Of a DNA stretch of 64,000 nucleotides, positions 32,988-42,345 are shown one piece after another. Position 1 is the stretch's first letter. Each line of letters opens with the position of its first letter. The stretch comes from Progne subis subis. Lineage: Eukaryota; Chordata; Aves; Passeriformes; Hirundinidae. The DNA lies in assembly GCA_022316685.1 (NCBI GenBank), contig JAKJHU010000858.1, positions 1-64,000 on the forward strand. The letters run 5' to 3'. Position numbers and translations under genes: made by a program. The notes below the pieces were generated by a model. That model worked only from the letters and a program-made list of their open reading frames with translations. It was not told where the DNA came from and did no database searches.

Positions 32988-33125
32988 TTTCCCCCCCCTC
33001 CCATGACTAAGTAAAAAAGTATAAAAGTATCAATGTTATAAAAGTATAAAAGTATAAATGTTATAAAAATATAAAAGTATAAATGTTATAAAAATATAAA
33101 TGTCATAAAAATGCAAAAGCTGTTA
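32988..33125 (-). repeat. Polypurine tract and 25-bp AT-rich repeat
   Basis: Next to the LTR, the minus strand reads GGGAGGGGGGGGAAA, the plus-strand primer. Beyond it, units of AGTATAAATGTTATAAAA start at 33,026, 33,051 and 33,076 (period 25 bases), with a partial unit after, in the 3' untranslated part of the element. Confidence 0.85.
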
Positions 33126-33179
33126 AAGTTAGTATAATAGGATACAAAAGTGATATAAAATGTTAGTAACAAGCGCACT

Positions 33180-33866
33180 TCATGGTAATTGCAGGCGTTC
33201 GACAAATAGGACGTTAACTTTTTCTAAACGGCTTCTAACAAAAGACACTAACTTGTTTAAAATGCAAGGCCCAAAAATCAATACCAAGAGTATTATGGTG
33301 AGAGGACCTATTAGGGTGGAAACAAGGGTGGCCAGCCATGGGGACTGATTGAACCATGACTCGAACCATCCTCGTTGGGCCTCTCTCTCTCTCTTTCTCT
33401 GGGCTAGTCTTTCTCTCAGTTCAGCCATGGAGTCTCGCACGACTCCAGTATGGTCTGTATAAAAACAGCATTCCTCTCTCAAGGCGGCACACAGGCCTCC
33501 TTGCTGCATGAGCAAGAGGTCCAGTCCTCGCCTGTTCTGCAGGACGACTTCTGAAAGCGAGGAGATAGATCTTTCCAGAGAGGAGATGGATTTTTCAATT
33601 CTTAGTAAGTCTTTGTCAATTGTCATTTGCAGCTGAGAAAGTCTTTGATGTTGGGTCACGAGAGCTGAAACACCTGTGGCTGTACTGGCAGCTCCTAGGC
33701 CAAGGAGCATTGCAATGGTTATACCTGTTACTACTTCTCTTTTGTGGAGCTGGATGGTTTCTTCTAAAAAGCGATACATTTCTTCTTCTTGGTGATACAG
33801 GACTCTAGGAACAATCAGAACTTGGACACAAAAGTCAGCAAGGTTATTTATTTTGCTAAGGTACAC
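33180..33866 (-). CDS. env: Env transmembrane subunit of the young ERV (partial env)
   Basis: The 228-codon open frame lacks the surface subunit. Visible parts: a hydrophobic, Gly/Ala-rich fusion-peptide-like stretch at about residues 45-70; a heptad-rich coiled coil at about 73-112; the segment LQNRRGLDLLLMQQGGLC, typical of the immunosuppressive-domain region of gamma-type TM proteins; a C-x6-CC motif (Cys126, 133, 134) that bonds to the surface subunit in that class; a membrane anchor at about 179-200; and a short cytoplasmic tail. Alpha- and gammaretroviral TM proteins share this layout. Without the surface subunit and a signal peptide it cannot mediate entry as it stands. The frame itself is intact. 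Confidence 0.9.
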   Translation of the reverse strand: MYLSKINNLADFCVQVLIVPRVLYHQEEEMYRFLEETIQLHKREVVTGITIAMLLGLGAASTATGVSALVTQHQRLSQLQMTIDKDLLRIEKSISSLERSISSLSEVVLQNRRGLDLLLMQQGGLCAALREECCFYTDHTGVVRDSMAELRERLAQRKREREAQRGWFESWFNQSPWLATLVSTLIGPLTIILLVLIFGPCILNKLVSFVRSRLEKVNVLFVERLQLP

Positions 33867-33942
33867 ACAGGGGGTTATTCCGATTTATTGACAGACCCAC
33901 ATTCCTGATAGGAAAGGAACTGCCCACTTATCAGTCTTTTGA

Positions 33943-34542
33943 CTAGGTTGGCATCACCTCATGGGCCCGTAGGCCCTCGGCTTGTGCCTGGGGGGTGATC
34001 ATGGTTGGGTCTGTGCCCATGAGCCACTGCAGGCTGGAGCCGTGTAGAGGATGATCTGCACCGGTGACCAGAGCTAGTTCCTTTGCACAATTGTCCTCCC
34101 ACTCTTGTTTAAAAACTATCATCCCTGCCCCATCAAAAATCAATCTGCAGGTTTGCTTTATGTCAAATGGGAGCATGTCATCCCCTCCAAAAACACTATC
34201 AATGAGAGTAGAAACCATTGCTGAATTGATCCCTCTGTCAGTGATTGCTTTAACAATTGCTTGTACATCCTTAGGATTTACCGGTGAGTACGTTCTCTGG
34301 TTTCCGCCTGCCCCCTCCACTCGGACTGGGAAAGCCAGTGTGGCCGATGGACCCCAGTCGGCACAGGCAATTTTTATTTTCCTCCAGTCTGTGAGAGGAG
34401 TTCGTTCTTTTTCTGGCTTCCCCTCAACCTGAGTAGAAACATTGTTGGTACTGATTTTGTATACTGTTACTTCTTCTCTGTCGGAGCCGGAGCCAGAGCC
34501 GGCAGCAGAGGACTGGCTGTCCCCGTCCCAGCTAGAGTCCAA
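33943..34542 (-). pseudogene. gag: Gag capsid part of the young ERV
   Basis: The 199-codon open frame begins after an acidic Ser/Gly-rich linker (DSSWDGDSQSSAAGSGSGSD). It then reads as the N-terminal capsid domain (TLAFPVRVEG, SPVNPKDVQAIVKAITDRGI, FGGDDMLPFDIKQTCRLIF). This matches the alpha/beta-retroviral capsid in general form. It stops before the C-terminal capsid domain with the major homology region, and no nucleocapsid zinc knuckle follows; the deletion into env starts here. It is out of frame with the matrix frame. Confidence 0.8.
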
Positions 34543-35080
34543 TTCAGAGCCGGAAGTCGACTGACTGGCTGCTTCCGGGCTCCGGAGCCTTTTGGTCGGG
34601 CTCCGACCTCTCCCCTTTCTCTCAGGGCTGGGCCGTCCCTTCCCTCTTGGCCCCGCCCCTTTCCCTCAGGGCTGGGCCGTCCCTTCCCTCTTGGCCCCGC
34701 CCCTTTCTCTCAGGGCTGGGCCGTCCCTTCCCTCTGGGCCCCGCCCCTTTCCCTCAGGGCTGGGCTGTCCCTTCCCCCTGAGCCCCTGCCCCTTTCTCTC
34801 GGGGCTGGGCCATCCCTTGCACCTGCACTCCCCCCGCCTCCTGCTGTGGGAGCTTCTCGCCTTAGAAAAACGTGCTTTTTGGCAAAGATTAGCTTCAGTT
34901 ATCTCTTTGAGCTCTTTTCCCTTTTTCTGCTCGCGTGCCCCCTCGTTAGCTAACAAGCTCTCTTTGTTTTCATTGGCAACGAGCCCACTATCTAAATGAC
35001 CTTCTTTGTTTTCTGTCCTGCTTTCCCTCTCGGATTCAGCGCTATCTTGAGGCGCATAAGGTGGGGGTCCCTCCCCGCTT
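34543..35080 (-). pseudogene. gag: Gag late-domain region with 44-bp repeats
   Basis: On the minus strand the frame shared with the capsid opens with GEGPPPYAPQ near 35,060-35,090. PPPY is the late-domain motif that recruits Nedd4-type ligases in avian retroviruses. A charged linker follows, then a 44-base repeat (next entry). The matrix frame runs out of phase just before the PPPY and ends at 34,992, so a small lesion separates matrix from the rest. Confidence 0.75.
34624..34845 (-). repeat. 44-bp tandem repeat in gag
   Basis: Units starting AGGGCTGGGCCGTCCCTTCC (forward) lie at 34,624, 34,668, 34,712, 34,756 and 34,801. Period is 44-45 bases, nearly five units. As 44 is not a multiple of three, each added unit shifts the reading frame, so unit number decides whether matrix and capsid can be read together. 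Confidence 0.9.
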
Positions 35081-35633
35081 TTCCAGCATTCCTAGCTTCT
35101 TCAGCTAGACTGTTGTAAAATGACTGCATCTCTTTTATCGCCTCAGCGAGTGACCTTGAATTTAGAGGCTCTGAAACGAGCTCTTGCTCCTCCGAGCCTC
35201 TGCACTCCGCAGAACTAACCCCATCAACACTCTGCACATTATCACTAATTTTCAGACTGCATTCTTTTACACTCTGAAAATTCTCAACAACAGTTCCCTC
35301 TGAGAAAGTTTGCGTCGCTGCCGCGATACCCAATTGAGGAGAAATCTTTAAACAATTTCGGGCAGCTTTCCATGTTTCTTGCTCATGCAGAGACTTCTGT
35401 AAAGCTTCCACGACCCTTCCCCATGCCTTAAGATTTTTCCCTGAGCCAGAAGACATTGTGTCTTCAGCAAGAGCCTTAGTGCATTGATCCCAAACAGGGT
35501 GGAGGATATCCACCGGACGATCAATAATACTAAGTTGCAAAAGCCTCGTCACTGCGAGGGTAAAATCTTTTGCTTTACAATCAATTCCCCACTGCTTATG
35601 AATCTGAGATACGACCTTCACGAGAGCTTCCAT
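34992..35633 (-). pseudogene. gag: Gag matrix part of the young ERV
   Basis: The 213-codon open frame starts MEALVKVVSQIHKQWG, followed by a helical bundle-like region (VTRLLQLSIIDRPVDILHP, NLKAWGRVVEALQKSLHEQE). The start and early helices resemble the matrix protein of avian alpharetroviruses. The start ATG lies about 100 bases after the primer site. It ends by reading out of frame past the late domain, so the intact Gag chain is broken. Confidence 0.8.
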
Positions 35634-35730
35634 CCTCTGCGTGGGTCCGGAGGCGTCCCTCCCGCCGAGCTGGCCCGCCGCTCAGCCGTCGTTCACCCGT
35701 CCAGGCGACTCCCGATCTCCCGGGCGACTC

Positions 35731-35748
35731 CCGGGGGTTTCGGCACCA
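35731..35748 (-). promoter_or_regulatory. Primer binding site of the young ERV
   Basis: On the minus strand TGGTGCCGAAACCCCCGG begins two bases inside the 5' LTR end. It has the TGG start of a primer site, but I cannot assign the tRNA with confidence; it is not the tRNA-Trp site usual in avian alpharetroviruses. Confidence 0.6.
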
Positions 35749-35750
35749 CT

Positions 35751-36043
35751 TGCTGCCTCCGCTGAGGCGTAGCGACCTGGTTCGGGAACGACACGGCAGC
35801 CACAGCCAGGCTGCTCGGACCACCAGCTCACAGACACCAGTGTGGTGGACGGCAAATGGCGTTTATTAACTGGTTACATGGAGTTATAAAACCTCTGTTT
35901 GCTACATCACATCTGTCTGCTTACGTTACAAGTTACGTGTTGCTTACCTTATCAGGGACACTAAACAACTAAGTATTGAGGGAGGGGTTCTGTCTGCCCG
36001 TACATCGCGATATCTTCCGACCGCCTGTCCCTAATCTCCCACA
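35751..36043 (-). repeat. 5' LTR of the young ERV
   Basis: 293 bases, same length and ends as its partner at 32,695-32,987. Carries the reverse-strand AATAAA near 35,864. The AGATCT target duplication follows at 36,044-36,049. Confidence 0.95.
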
Positions 36044-36049
36044 AGATCT

Positions 36050-36875
36050 GAAAATCAAGACCCTTCATGGCTGACAATCAATCACACTTTGTCCCTACCC
36101 CCATTCCAATATGTCCCTCATCCAGTCCCTGGGACTCAGAGCAGCTGAGGAAAGTTTCTCTTCATTGCCAACAAACAAAAGTTGAACATGGTGCTATTTC
36201 ATACCCATCACAATTCTTCTCTCAGGTTTCTGTGCAATGTCCCAGCTGCATCCTCCATCCCCCATCCACAAGGGATTTCTGTTCAACACCAGTTTTCAAC
36301 AAAGATGATGCTCAGGTAGATATGAACAATCAAGGTGTTGTATCAGGATGCTCTGCCTGGACTGGAGGTCAAAACAGCTCCAACAGTGCCCTATGTGCAA
36401 AGCTGCCAGTCATGGATGAAGAAGGGAGTCAGGCTGCTTTTGGTGTTGAGGAAATGTTGAAACCAGCCTGATTCATTTTATCTCTTCCTCTCCTGGCTGA
36501 AGCTCCTCTCTTGCCTCTTCCATCCACTGTCTTTTGTCTCCCACCAGGCCCCCAGTGAAGAGCCTGGCTCTGTGCTCTCCATCACCTCCTCGGTGGCACT
36601 GCCAGGCTGGCATGAGGAGCCCCTCAGCCTTCCCTGCTCTGGGTGGACAAGCCCAGCTCCCTCAGCCTCTGCTCAGAGCCAAAGGTCTCCAGCCCCACCT
36701 TGGGGCCCTTTCCTAACCCTGCTGCAGCTGCCAGACATCTTTCTTGTCCTGGGGAACCCAAGCCAGGCTACAGTGACCTGGATCACACACATCCTTGATG
36801 TCCTGGTCCCACATCCCAGCCCCTTGTCCCTGTGTCAGGCTCTGGGGGTTGATTTGTGGAAGATCCACTTCTCCA
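36050..36875 (+). repeat. Segmental duplication copy D2, right part
   Basis: Continues the match to 16,030-17,763 after the ERV. Sequence equal to 16,920-17,600 is absent, so D2 also carries a deletion relative to D1. Short open frames match those of D1 but carry no motif. Confidence 0.8.
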
Positions 36876-36884
36876 TCCACTACT

Positions 36885-37470
36885 GTAGGCTCTGCCATGC
36901 TATAATGGCCCCTTGGTTCCAGTGGGTCCCAAAGTGTCAGAAGAGTCTCCATTGTTCCATGAGGCTCCACAATGTCACTGTGGTTCCCTTGGTTCCACAG
37001 GGCTCCACAGTGTAACAATGATTCTTGGTTCCATGAGGTTCCTCAGTCACAATGGGCTCCTTGGATCCTCAGTGTCACAATGGCCCCTTGGTTCCATGTG
37101 GCCACACTGTGTCACAGTGGCTCATGGTTCCATGTGGCCACACACATTAATAATGCACCCTTGGTTCCATGAGGTTCTGTACTATACCATGGTCACCTTG
37201 GTTCTGTGAGGCTCCGCAGTGTCACAACGGACCCATGGTTCCATGAGGCCTTGCTGTGTCAGAAATGGCTCCGTTGGTTCCAAGAGGTTTCTCATTGTCA
37301 CAGTGGTCTCCTTCGAACTGCAGTATCACAGGGGACCATTGCTTCAATGTGGCCCCAAAGTGCCAAAATGGATTTTAGTTCCACAAGGTTCTGCAGTGTC
37401 CAAATGGACCCTTTGTTCCATGAGTCTGCACAGTGTCACAGGAGACTCCTTGATTCTGTGAGGCCCTGCC
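36885..37470 (+). repeat. ~40-bp satellite, block 4 (plus orientation)
   Basis: About 14 units with TTGGTTCCATGAGG and TGTCACAATGG. It adjoins the end of D2 on the left and the right duplicon arm on the right. Confidence 0.9.
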
Positions 37471-37839
37471 ATCACCACCAAATATCCAAAATATCAGAAT
37501 AAGACAACACTAATTTGCTATTTAGGAGGGTATCCTTGATTTGGGCCTCAGATCTAGTGAAGGGTAACTCCTAACCTTACATGAACATGTAATTCTACCA
37601 GGGTATTGCTTACATACAGTCACTCAATGTGTATTTATAGCTACACGTTTCCATAAAAGCCACTTGAACTTCCCAGATTCACTCCTTCGTTTTTTCTACC
37701 ACTGTACTCTCAAGCCAGATGTCTTCTTTTTGTCTTCCAACCATCCTCACAAGAAAAGCGGCCCCTTTATGTGACTGGTTTCTCAGCTAAGACTTCACAG
37801 GCAGAGAAGAAATGGAATTACCCTTTTGGTATCAAGCCC
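37471..37839 (-). repeat. Shared flank of the right duplicon arm
   Basis: Reverse complement of 29,400-29,740, e.g. TGGAAGACAA(A/G)(A/T)AGAAGA and GGAGTGA(A/G)T(C/G)TGGGAA. It contains AT-rich, LTR-like sequence but no definable element ends. No gene. Confidence 0.7.
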
Positions 37840-40734
37840 AAAGCTTTGCAGAGGCAGGCAGGATGCAGAGCTGTCAGCAAAGGAAGGGGCCAGCGAGGTG
37901 GGGCAGCCGGGGAATGACGACAGCCTGCAGGGACAGAGGCGCAGGGCATGGACACCGTAGGACAGCCTGGGCTGGAGAGGGCACAGGCATGGGCAGCAGC
38001 TGAAAGGCCCTGACACAGCCAACTCCTGCAGCACTTGGGCCATGGCTGCTGGCCCTGGGCCTGAGCCATGAGCAGGAGACAAGGGACCCTGGCAGGCCTG
38101 GGGCCTCATTGCCTCCTTGTCCCTGCTCAGCAGCCTGGCAGGGGCCGCCCCATGGTGCTGCCCTTGGCATTGCACATCCCCACATCCCAGTGTCCTGGGA
38201 AGAAGCCCTGAGCACTGAGGGAGGGACAGGATCTGCCTTGGCAGGGGCTGGGGCTCAGGCCTTGGCCCTTTGCATTCCTGAAACACATGCAGGTTTGTTC
38301 AGCATCAGAGACACCTTTGCCTTGTTTGTCCCCACCTGTCATCACTGCCTGCAGTGTTCTGCTCTGACTGGAACATGGGGACACTTTCTCAGTCATGCTC
38401 CTCAGTGGGATCCATTAAAACTTAAAAAAACTTCAGTGTTACAACTTAATTTTGAGTTCTTGGAAAGTTTTTTGAAGACACTCTGAGGGACTGAGACTGA
38501 TGTAAACAGCACCAAAGCCCTGAGAGGGTCATTAAGGTCCTGGTGCTGTGTCTGTGCTGCTGAGCTGGGCCGGGCTCTGGGCACAGAGGCAGCTCCTGGC
38601 AATAAAGAAGAGCTTCAAAAAGACATTTCTCCTGAGGAGCAGCTCCTCTCCCAGCCCGGCAGGGCTGAGGGCACAGCCTGCAGGTACAGGTAGAGCAGTG
38701 AAGCAGAGGCTTAAAGAAACTGGAAGGACAATTCTGAGATGATTCACGGAGAAATCTTCACACCTTTTGAAAATTCTGAACTTCTTCATGGAGAAATCAT
38801 CACCACTCCTGACACAGTAAGTCTCTGGCTGCAGGGATCTCCTCAAGCTGACCCAGGACAGGACTGACATGACTGTAAGGATGGTTCTGCTGCCCTTTCT
38901 GCTTTGGGGGAGGATGTGCTCCAGAGCGGGGCTGCCCTGGGCACCGTCAGAGGGACAGGGCAGGACGGCTCCTGCTGCCAGGGCCGGCTGCAGGGGCTGA
39001 AGCTGGGGCTGCAGCCAGGGGTGCCCAGGGCTGTCGTGCAGAGCAGCTCCTGCAGCCCTGAGGGCTCTTGGCCAGGCCAGGGCATCTGCCACCTGCCAGG
39101 GGCAGCTCTCAGCCTGCCTGGGAGCTCCCCATGGATGGTGGAGGGGAGCTGTGGGTGCAAGGATTGACTCCTGCCAGGGCAGGTCCTGCTGCTGTGGAGA
39201 GGGTGCTGTGTGGGCTAGGGCTGCTCAGAGCTCCAGATCATGCCCAGGTCATTTCTGAGGGGATTTCTCATGAGCTTATTCAGGGCAGGACTTTCTCACT
39301 TGAGTCTCTGTGTTCCTCAATCTGTGCTCCTGCTCTTCCCTGGTTCAACTTGGTGGCAATGGAAACTCATCTGTGCAGGGCACAACAGGGACTGAGGCTC
39401 TTAAAACATGACACAATTTTCCTGGGATCCTCAGCAAGTGCCTCCAGCTCCCCAGCCTCCAGATCCATCCAGCATCCCCTTTCCGTGGTGCCCAGGCCTG
39501 GGGGAGCTGTTCTTTAATCCCTGCAGCCCCGAGCAGCTGCAGGGCAGAGCTGGCCCAGGGGCTGGGCTGGGCTCTGGCAGCACTGGCAGGGAAGGAGCCC
39601 GGGGCCACAGGAACAGCTCGGGCTGGGACAGCTCCAGCAGCAGAGGCGTGGGCAGGGAGGGAGGGAGGCAGTGCTGACGGGAAGCCCTGCTGCAGGGCGA
39701 GATGTGGCACCTGCCGGCCCTGCCCTGCAGGGCACACACTGCCCTGAGCAGCACAGCTCTTGTGTCCCCTCGCAGCCAGCACAGCCCTCAGCCCGGGGGC
39801 TCGGGGCCCTCAGTCCCCTCCTGGGCCGGCAGAGCAGCCCCAGAGATGAAGGGCATCTCTCCTGCCATGTGCCCATTCCCTGCTGACCAGGGCCTGAGGG
39901 CCACTGTCCTGCACTGCTGCTGCCTGCCAGGGGCTGTGCAGGGCTGGGCAGGGAAAGGCTTTTCCTCAGGGCCCAGCTCTCTCTCTCCTTGCCTTGCCCA
40001 GCTGCTCCTGGCATTGCTGACGGGCTCTCTGGGAATGGCAGTTCCAGTTGCAGGCTCAGGCCCAGCCCTTGGGCTCCTCCTGTGCAGGCTGAGCACAGCA
40101 ATGGGGTGTCCCAGCTCCCTGTGCCCTGGGGAGCTCTGGGCAGGGCAGGCTGGGAATGAGCCGACTCTCCCTGACTTTGGGAAAGGCAGGAGCCACTTTG
40201 TGTGCCAGGGATCCCTCTGCTCTCAGCAGTGTCTCCTGGCTTTCCAGGGTAACACAGGAGTGGAGCTCAGAAAGGTGCAAGTCCATGGCAGCTGGGAACA
40301 GGAGAGAGGGACAGAGCAGCTCCCCTCAGTCTGCACTATGGCTCAGACAATCCTCCTGCCTCACTGGACTCTCTGTTCTCGCCAGGTGCAGCAGAATCTC
40401 TCGTTCTGCCTCCTGCAATCCCCATCCCTTCACCCTGGCAGTTCCTGTGCCTTAGGAGGGGATTCTTTGTCCAAGTTCAAACACCAGGACTGGCCCCTGT
40501 CCTCACTGTTCCCCTCCACTGACTGGGGGTCAGGGCTGACTCCCAGGTTTCCTGCAGGACGAGGTCCGGCTCCTCACTGAATATTGGCCAGGAGCAATCT
40601 CCAGCAACCAAGATAAAAGAAGATCTGCTAGACATAGACAAAGGGTTGGTATTTATTGGCAGGGAATGGTCTGTGAGAAAGGGCTTTGACGCTTCTATGA
40701 GAAAACTGTCAAACTTCACTATCTTTCCTCCTAC

Positions 40735-40759
40735 AGGTTGAAACAGCCAGACACTGCAA
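40735..40759 (+). promoter_or_regulatory. Splice acceptor and 5' UTR of receptor gene B
   Basis: CTTTCCTCCTACAG ends at 40,736, with ATG 24 bases later. Same arrangement as gene A. Confidence 0.6.
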
Positions 40760-41692
40760 ATGTCCAACAGCAGCTCCATCAGCCACTTCCTCCTGGTTCC
40801 ATTGGCACACACACGGCAGCTGCAGCTCCTGCACTTCTGCCTCTTCCTGGCCATCTCCCTGGCTGCCCTCCTGGCCAACGGCCTCATCATCAGCGCCGTA
40901 GCCTGCGGCCACCTCCTGCACACGCCCATGTTCTTCTTCCTGCTCAACCTGGCCCTCACCGACCTGGGCTCCATCCTCACCACTGTCCCCAAAGCCATGC
41001 ACAATTCCCTCTGGGACACCAGGACCATCTCCTACTCAGGTTGTGCTGCTCAGGTATTTATGCTTGTCTTCTTCCTTGGGTCAGAACTTGCCCTGCTCAC
41101 CATCATGTGCTACGACCGCTACGTGTCCATCTGCAAACCCCTGCACTACGGGACCCTCCTGGGCAGCAGAGCTTGTGCCCACATGGCAGCAGCTGCCTGG
41201 GCCAGTGCCTTTCTCAATGCTCTCATGCACACAGCCAATACATTTTCTCTGCCCCTGTGGCAGGGCAATGTCCTGAGCCAGTTCTTCTGTGAAATCCCAC
41301 ACATCCTCAAGCTCACTTGCTCCAAATCCTACCTCAGAGAACTGTGGCTGATTTTGTTTTCCATTTGTTTATTTTTTTGCTCTTTTCTGTTCATTGTTTT
41401 CTCCTATGTGCAGATCTTCAGGGCCGTGCTGAGGATCCCCTCTGAGCAGGGATGGCACAAAGCCTTTTCCACCTGCCTCCCTCACCTGGCCGTGGTCTCC
41501 CTGTTTGTCAGCAGTGGCATTTTTGCCAACCTGAAGCCCCCCTCCATCTCCTCCCCATCCCTGGATCTGGCACTGTCAGTTCTGTACTCAGTGGTGCCTC
41601 CAGCCCTGAACCCCCTCATCTACAGCCTGAGGAACCAGGAGCTCAAGGCTGCAGTGTGGAGACTAATGACTGGGCAATTTCAGGAACATTAA
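40760..41692 (+). CDS. Olfactory receptor gene B (OR14-like), intact
   Basis: Odorant-type seven-transmembrane receptor with a 310-codon single exon and no breaks. It has the same signatures as gene A: Asn3 glycosylation site, PMFFFLLNLALTDLG, MCYDRYVSICKPLHY, KAFSTCLPHL and NPLIYSLRN. By my residue-by-residue comparison about 42 of 310 residues differ from gene A. Only one change lies in the first 92 residues, most lie at 93-210 (TM3 to TM5, including eleven in the TM5 stretch 197-210), and the ends of TM6-TM7 are nearly the same. Trp replaces Cys at residue 167. No AATAAA is seen directly downstream; GTAATAAGC near 41,721 is a weaker candidate. Confidence 0.95.
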   Translation: MSNSSSISHFLLVPLAHTRQLQLLHFCLFLAISLAALLANGLIISAVACGHLLHTPMFFFLLNLALTDLGSILTTVPKAMHNSLWDTRTISYSGCAAQVFMLVFFLGSELALLTIMCYDRYVSICKPLHYGTLLGSRACAHMAAAAWASAFLNALMHTANTFSLPLWQGNVLSQFFCEIPHILKLTCSKSYLRELWLILFSICLFFCSFLFIVFSYVQIFRAVLRIPSEQGWHKAFSTCLPHLAVVSLFVSSGIFANLKPPSISSPSLDLALSVLYSVVPPALNPLIYSLRNQELKAAVWRLMTGQFQEH

Positions 41693-42345
41693 ATTGGTTG
41701 TCAATTTCAAAAAATATCTTGTAATAAGCATCATCTTTAATAGCATTTGTTGGTTTGGTTGTTGGGTTTTTTTCTTTGTTTTACTTTTCAATGATGTTCA
41801 CAATGCAAGGTCATTGTTCGTGTCCTTTCTTGTTTTGTTTCTCTCCACCTTTGCTCTGGCACCTAAGTGTGTCAATGAGAAGCTCTGCTCTTGTTGGCTT
41901 TTAAACGAACAAAAAGATCTCCTAACAAAATTTGCACTGGAGACCCCATTTTGTTCCCTTCTCTGGAGCTGCAGCAGCAATGTCTGTGTGCAGAGCTGGG
42001 GGCAGATCAGTGCTGGCACAGCAGCTGTGCCCAGCAGCAGCAGCACTTGGTGTTGCCAGTGCTGCTCCCGTGCCCCTGCCCCGCTGCCCTCCTGGCCCTG
42101 GTGCTGCTGTAGGGCCTGAGTGCTCTCGGGGCCGGGCACAGTGCTGGGGGTGGCAGTGCCGGGGCTGCAGCAGGGACAGGCCATGGGCACTGCTGGGGCA
42201 GCGCTGACGCCTCAGGGCAGGGCCTGGGGGCTCCAGGCTCCTTGCCCAGGCTGTCTCCAGAACACGCCCAGGCCAATGCTCAGCAGAAAAAAGCCCCGTG
42301 AGCAGCCCCAGGGTGGCCGTGGGCAGGGTGGGGGCAAACAGCATG

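Larger units (their letters stand above)
32695..36043 (-). mobile_element. Young, internally deleted ERV with alpharetrovirus-like gag and env TM
   Basis: Two 293-base LTRs in minus orientation, differing at only four visible positions, flanked on both sides by AGATCT (32,689-32,694 and 36,044-36,049). On the minus strand the order is LTR, primer site, matrix, late-domain and repeat region, capsid, then directly a transmembrane env, a purine tract and LTR. Protease, reverse transcriptase, integrase and the surface env subunit are missing: only 76 bases separate the capsid frame from the env frame. A related sequence without the insertion lies at 15,998-16,080. Confidence 0.95.
37840..42345 (-). 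repeat. Olfactory receptor duplicon, copy R (inverted match to 20,600-25,090)
   Basis: Mirror image of copy L, with receptor gene B. Non-coding parts stay close to copy L over the full 4.5 kb; small indels shift the coordinate sum by only tens of bases. The left end of the match is shared with copy B at 28,560-29,375 as well. Confidence 0.9.

Noticed and set aside
39702..40580. 292-codon plus-strand frame in the right duplicon arm
   Set aside because: The same sequence in the left arm is open in different lengths and frames (22,590-23,234). No motif, no conservation of frame between the arms.
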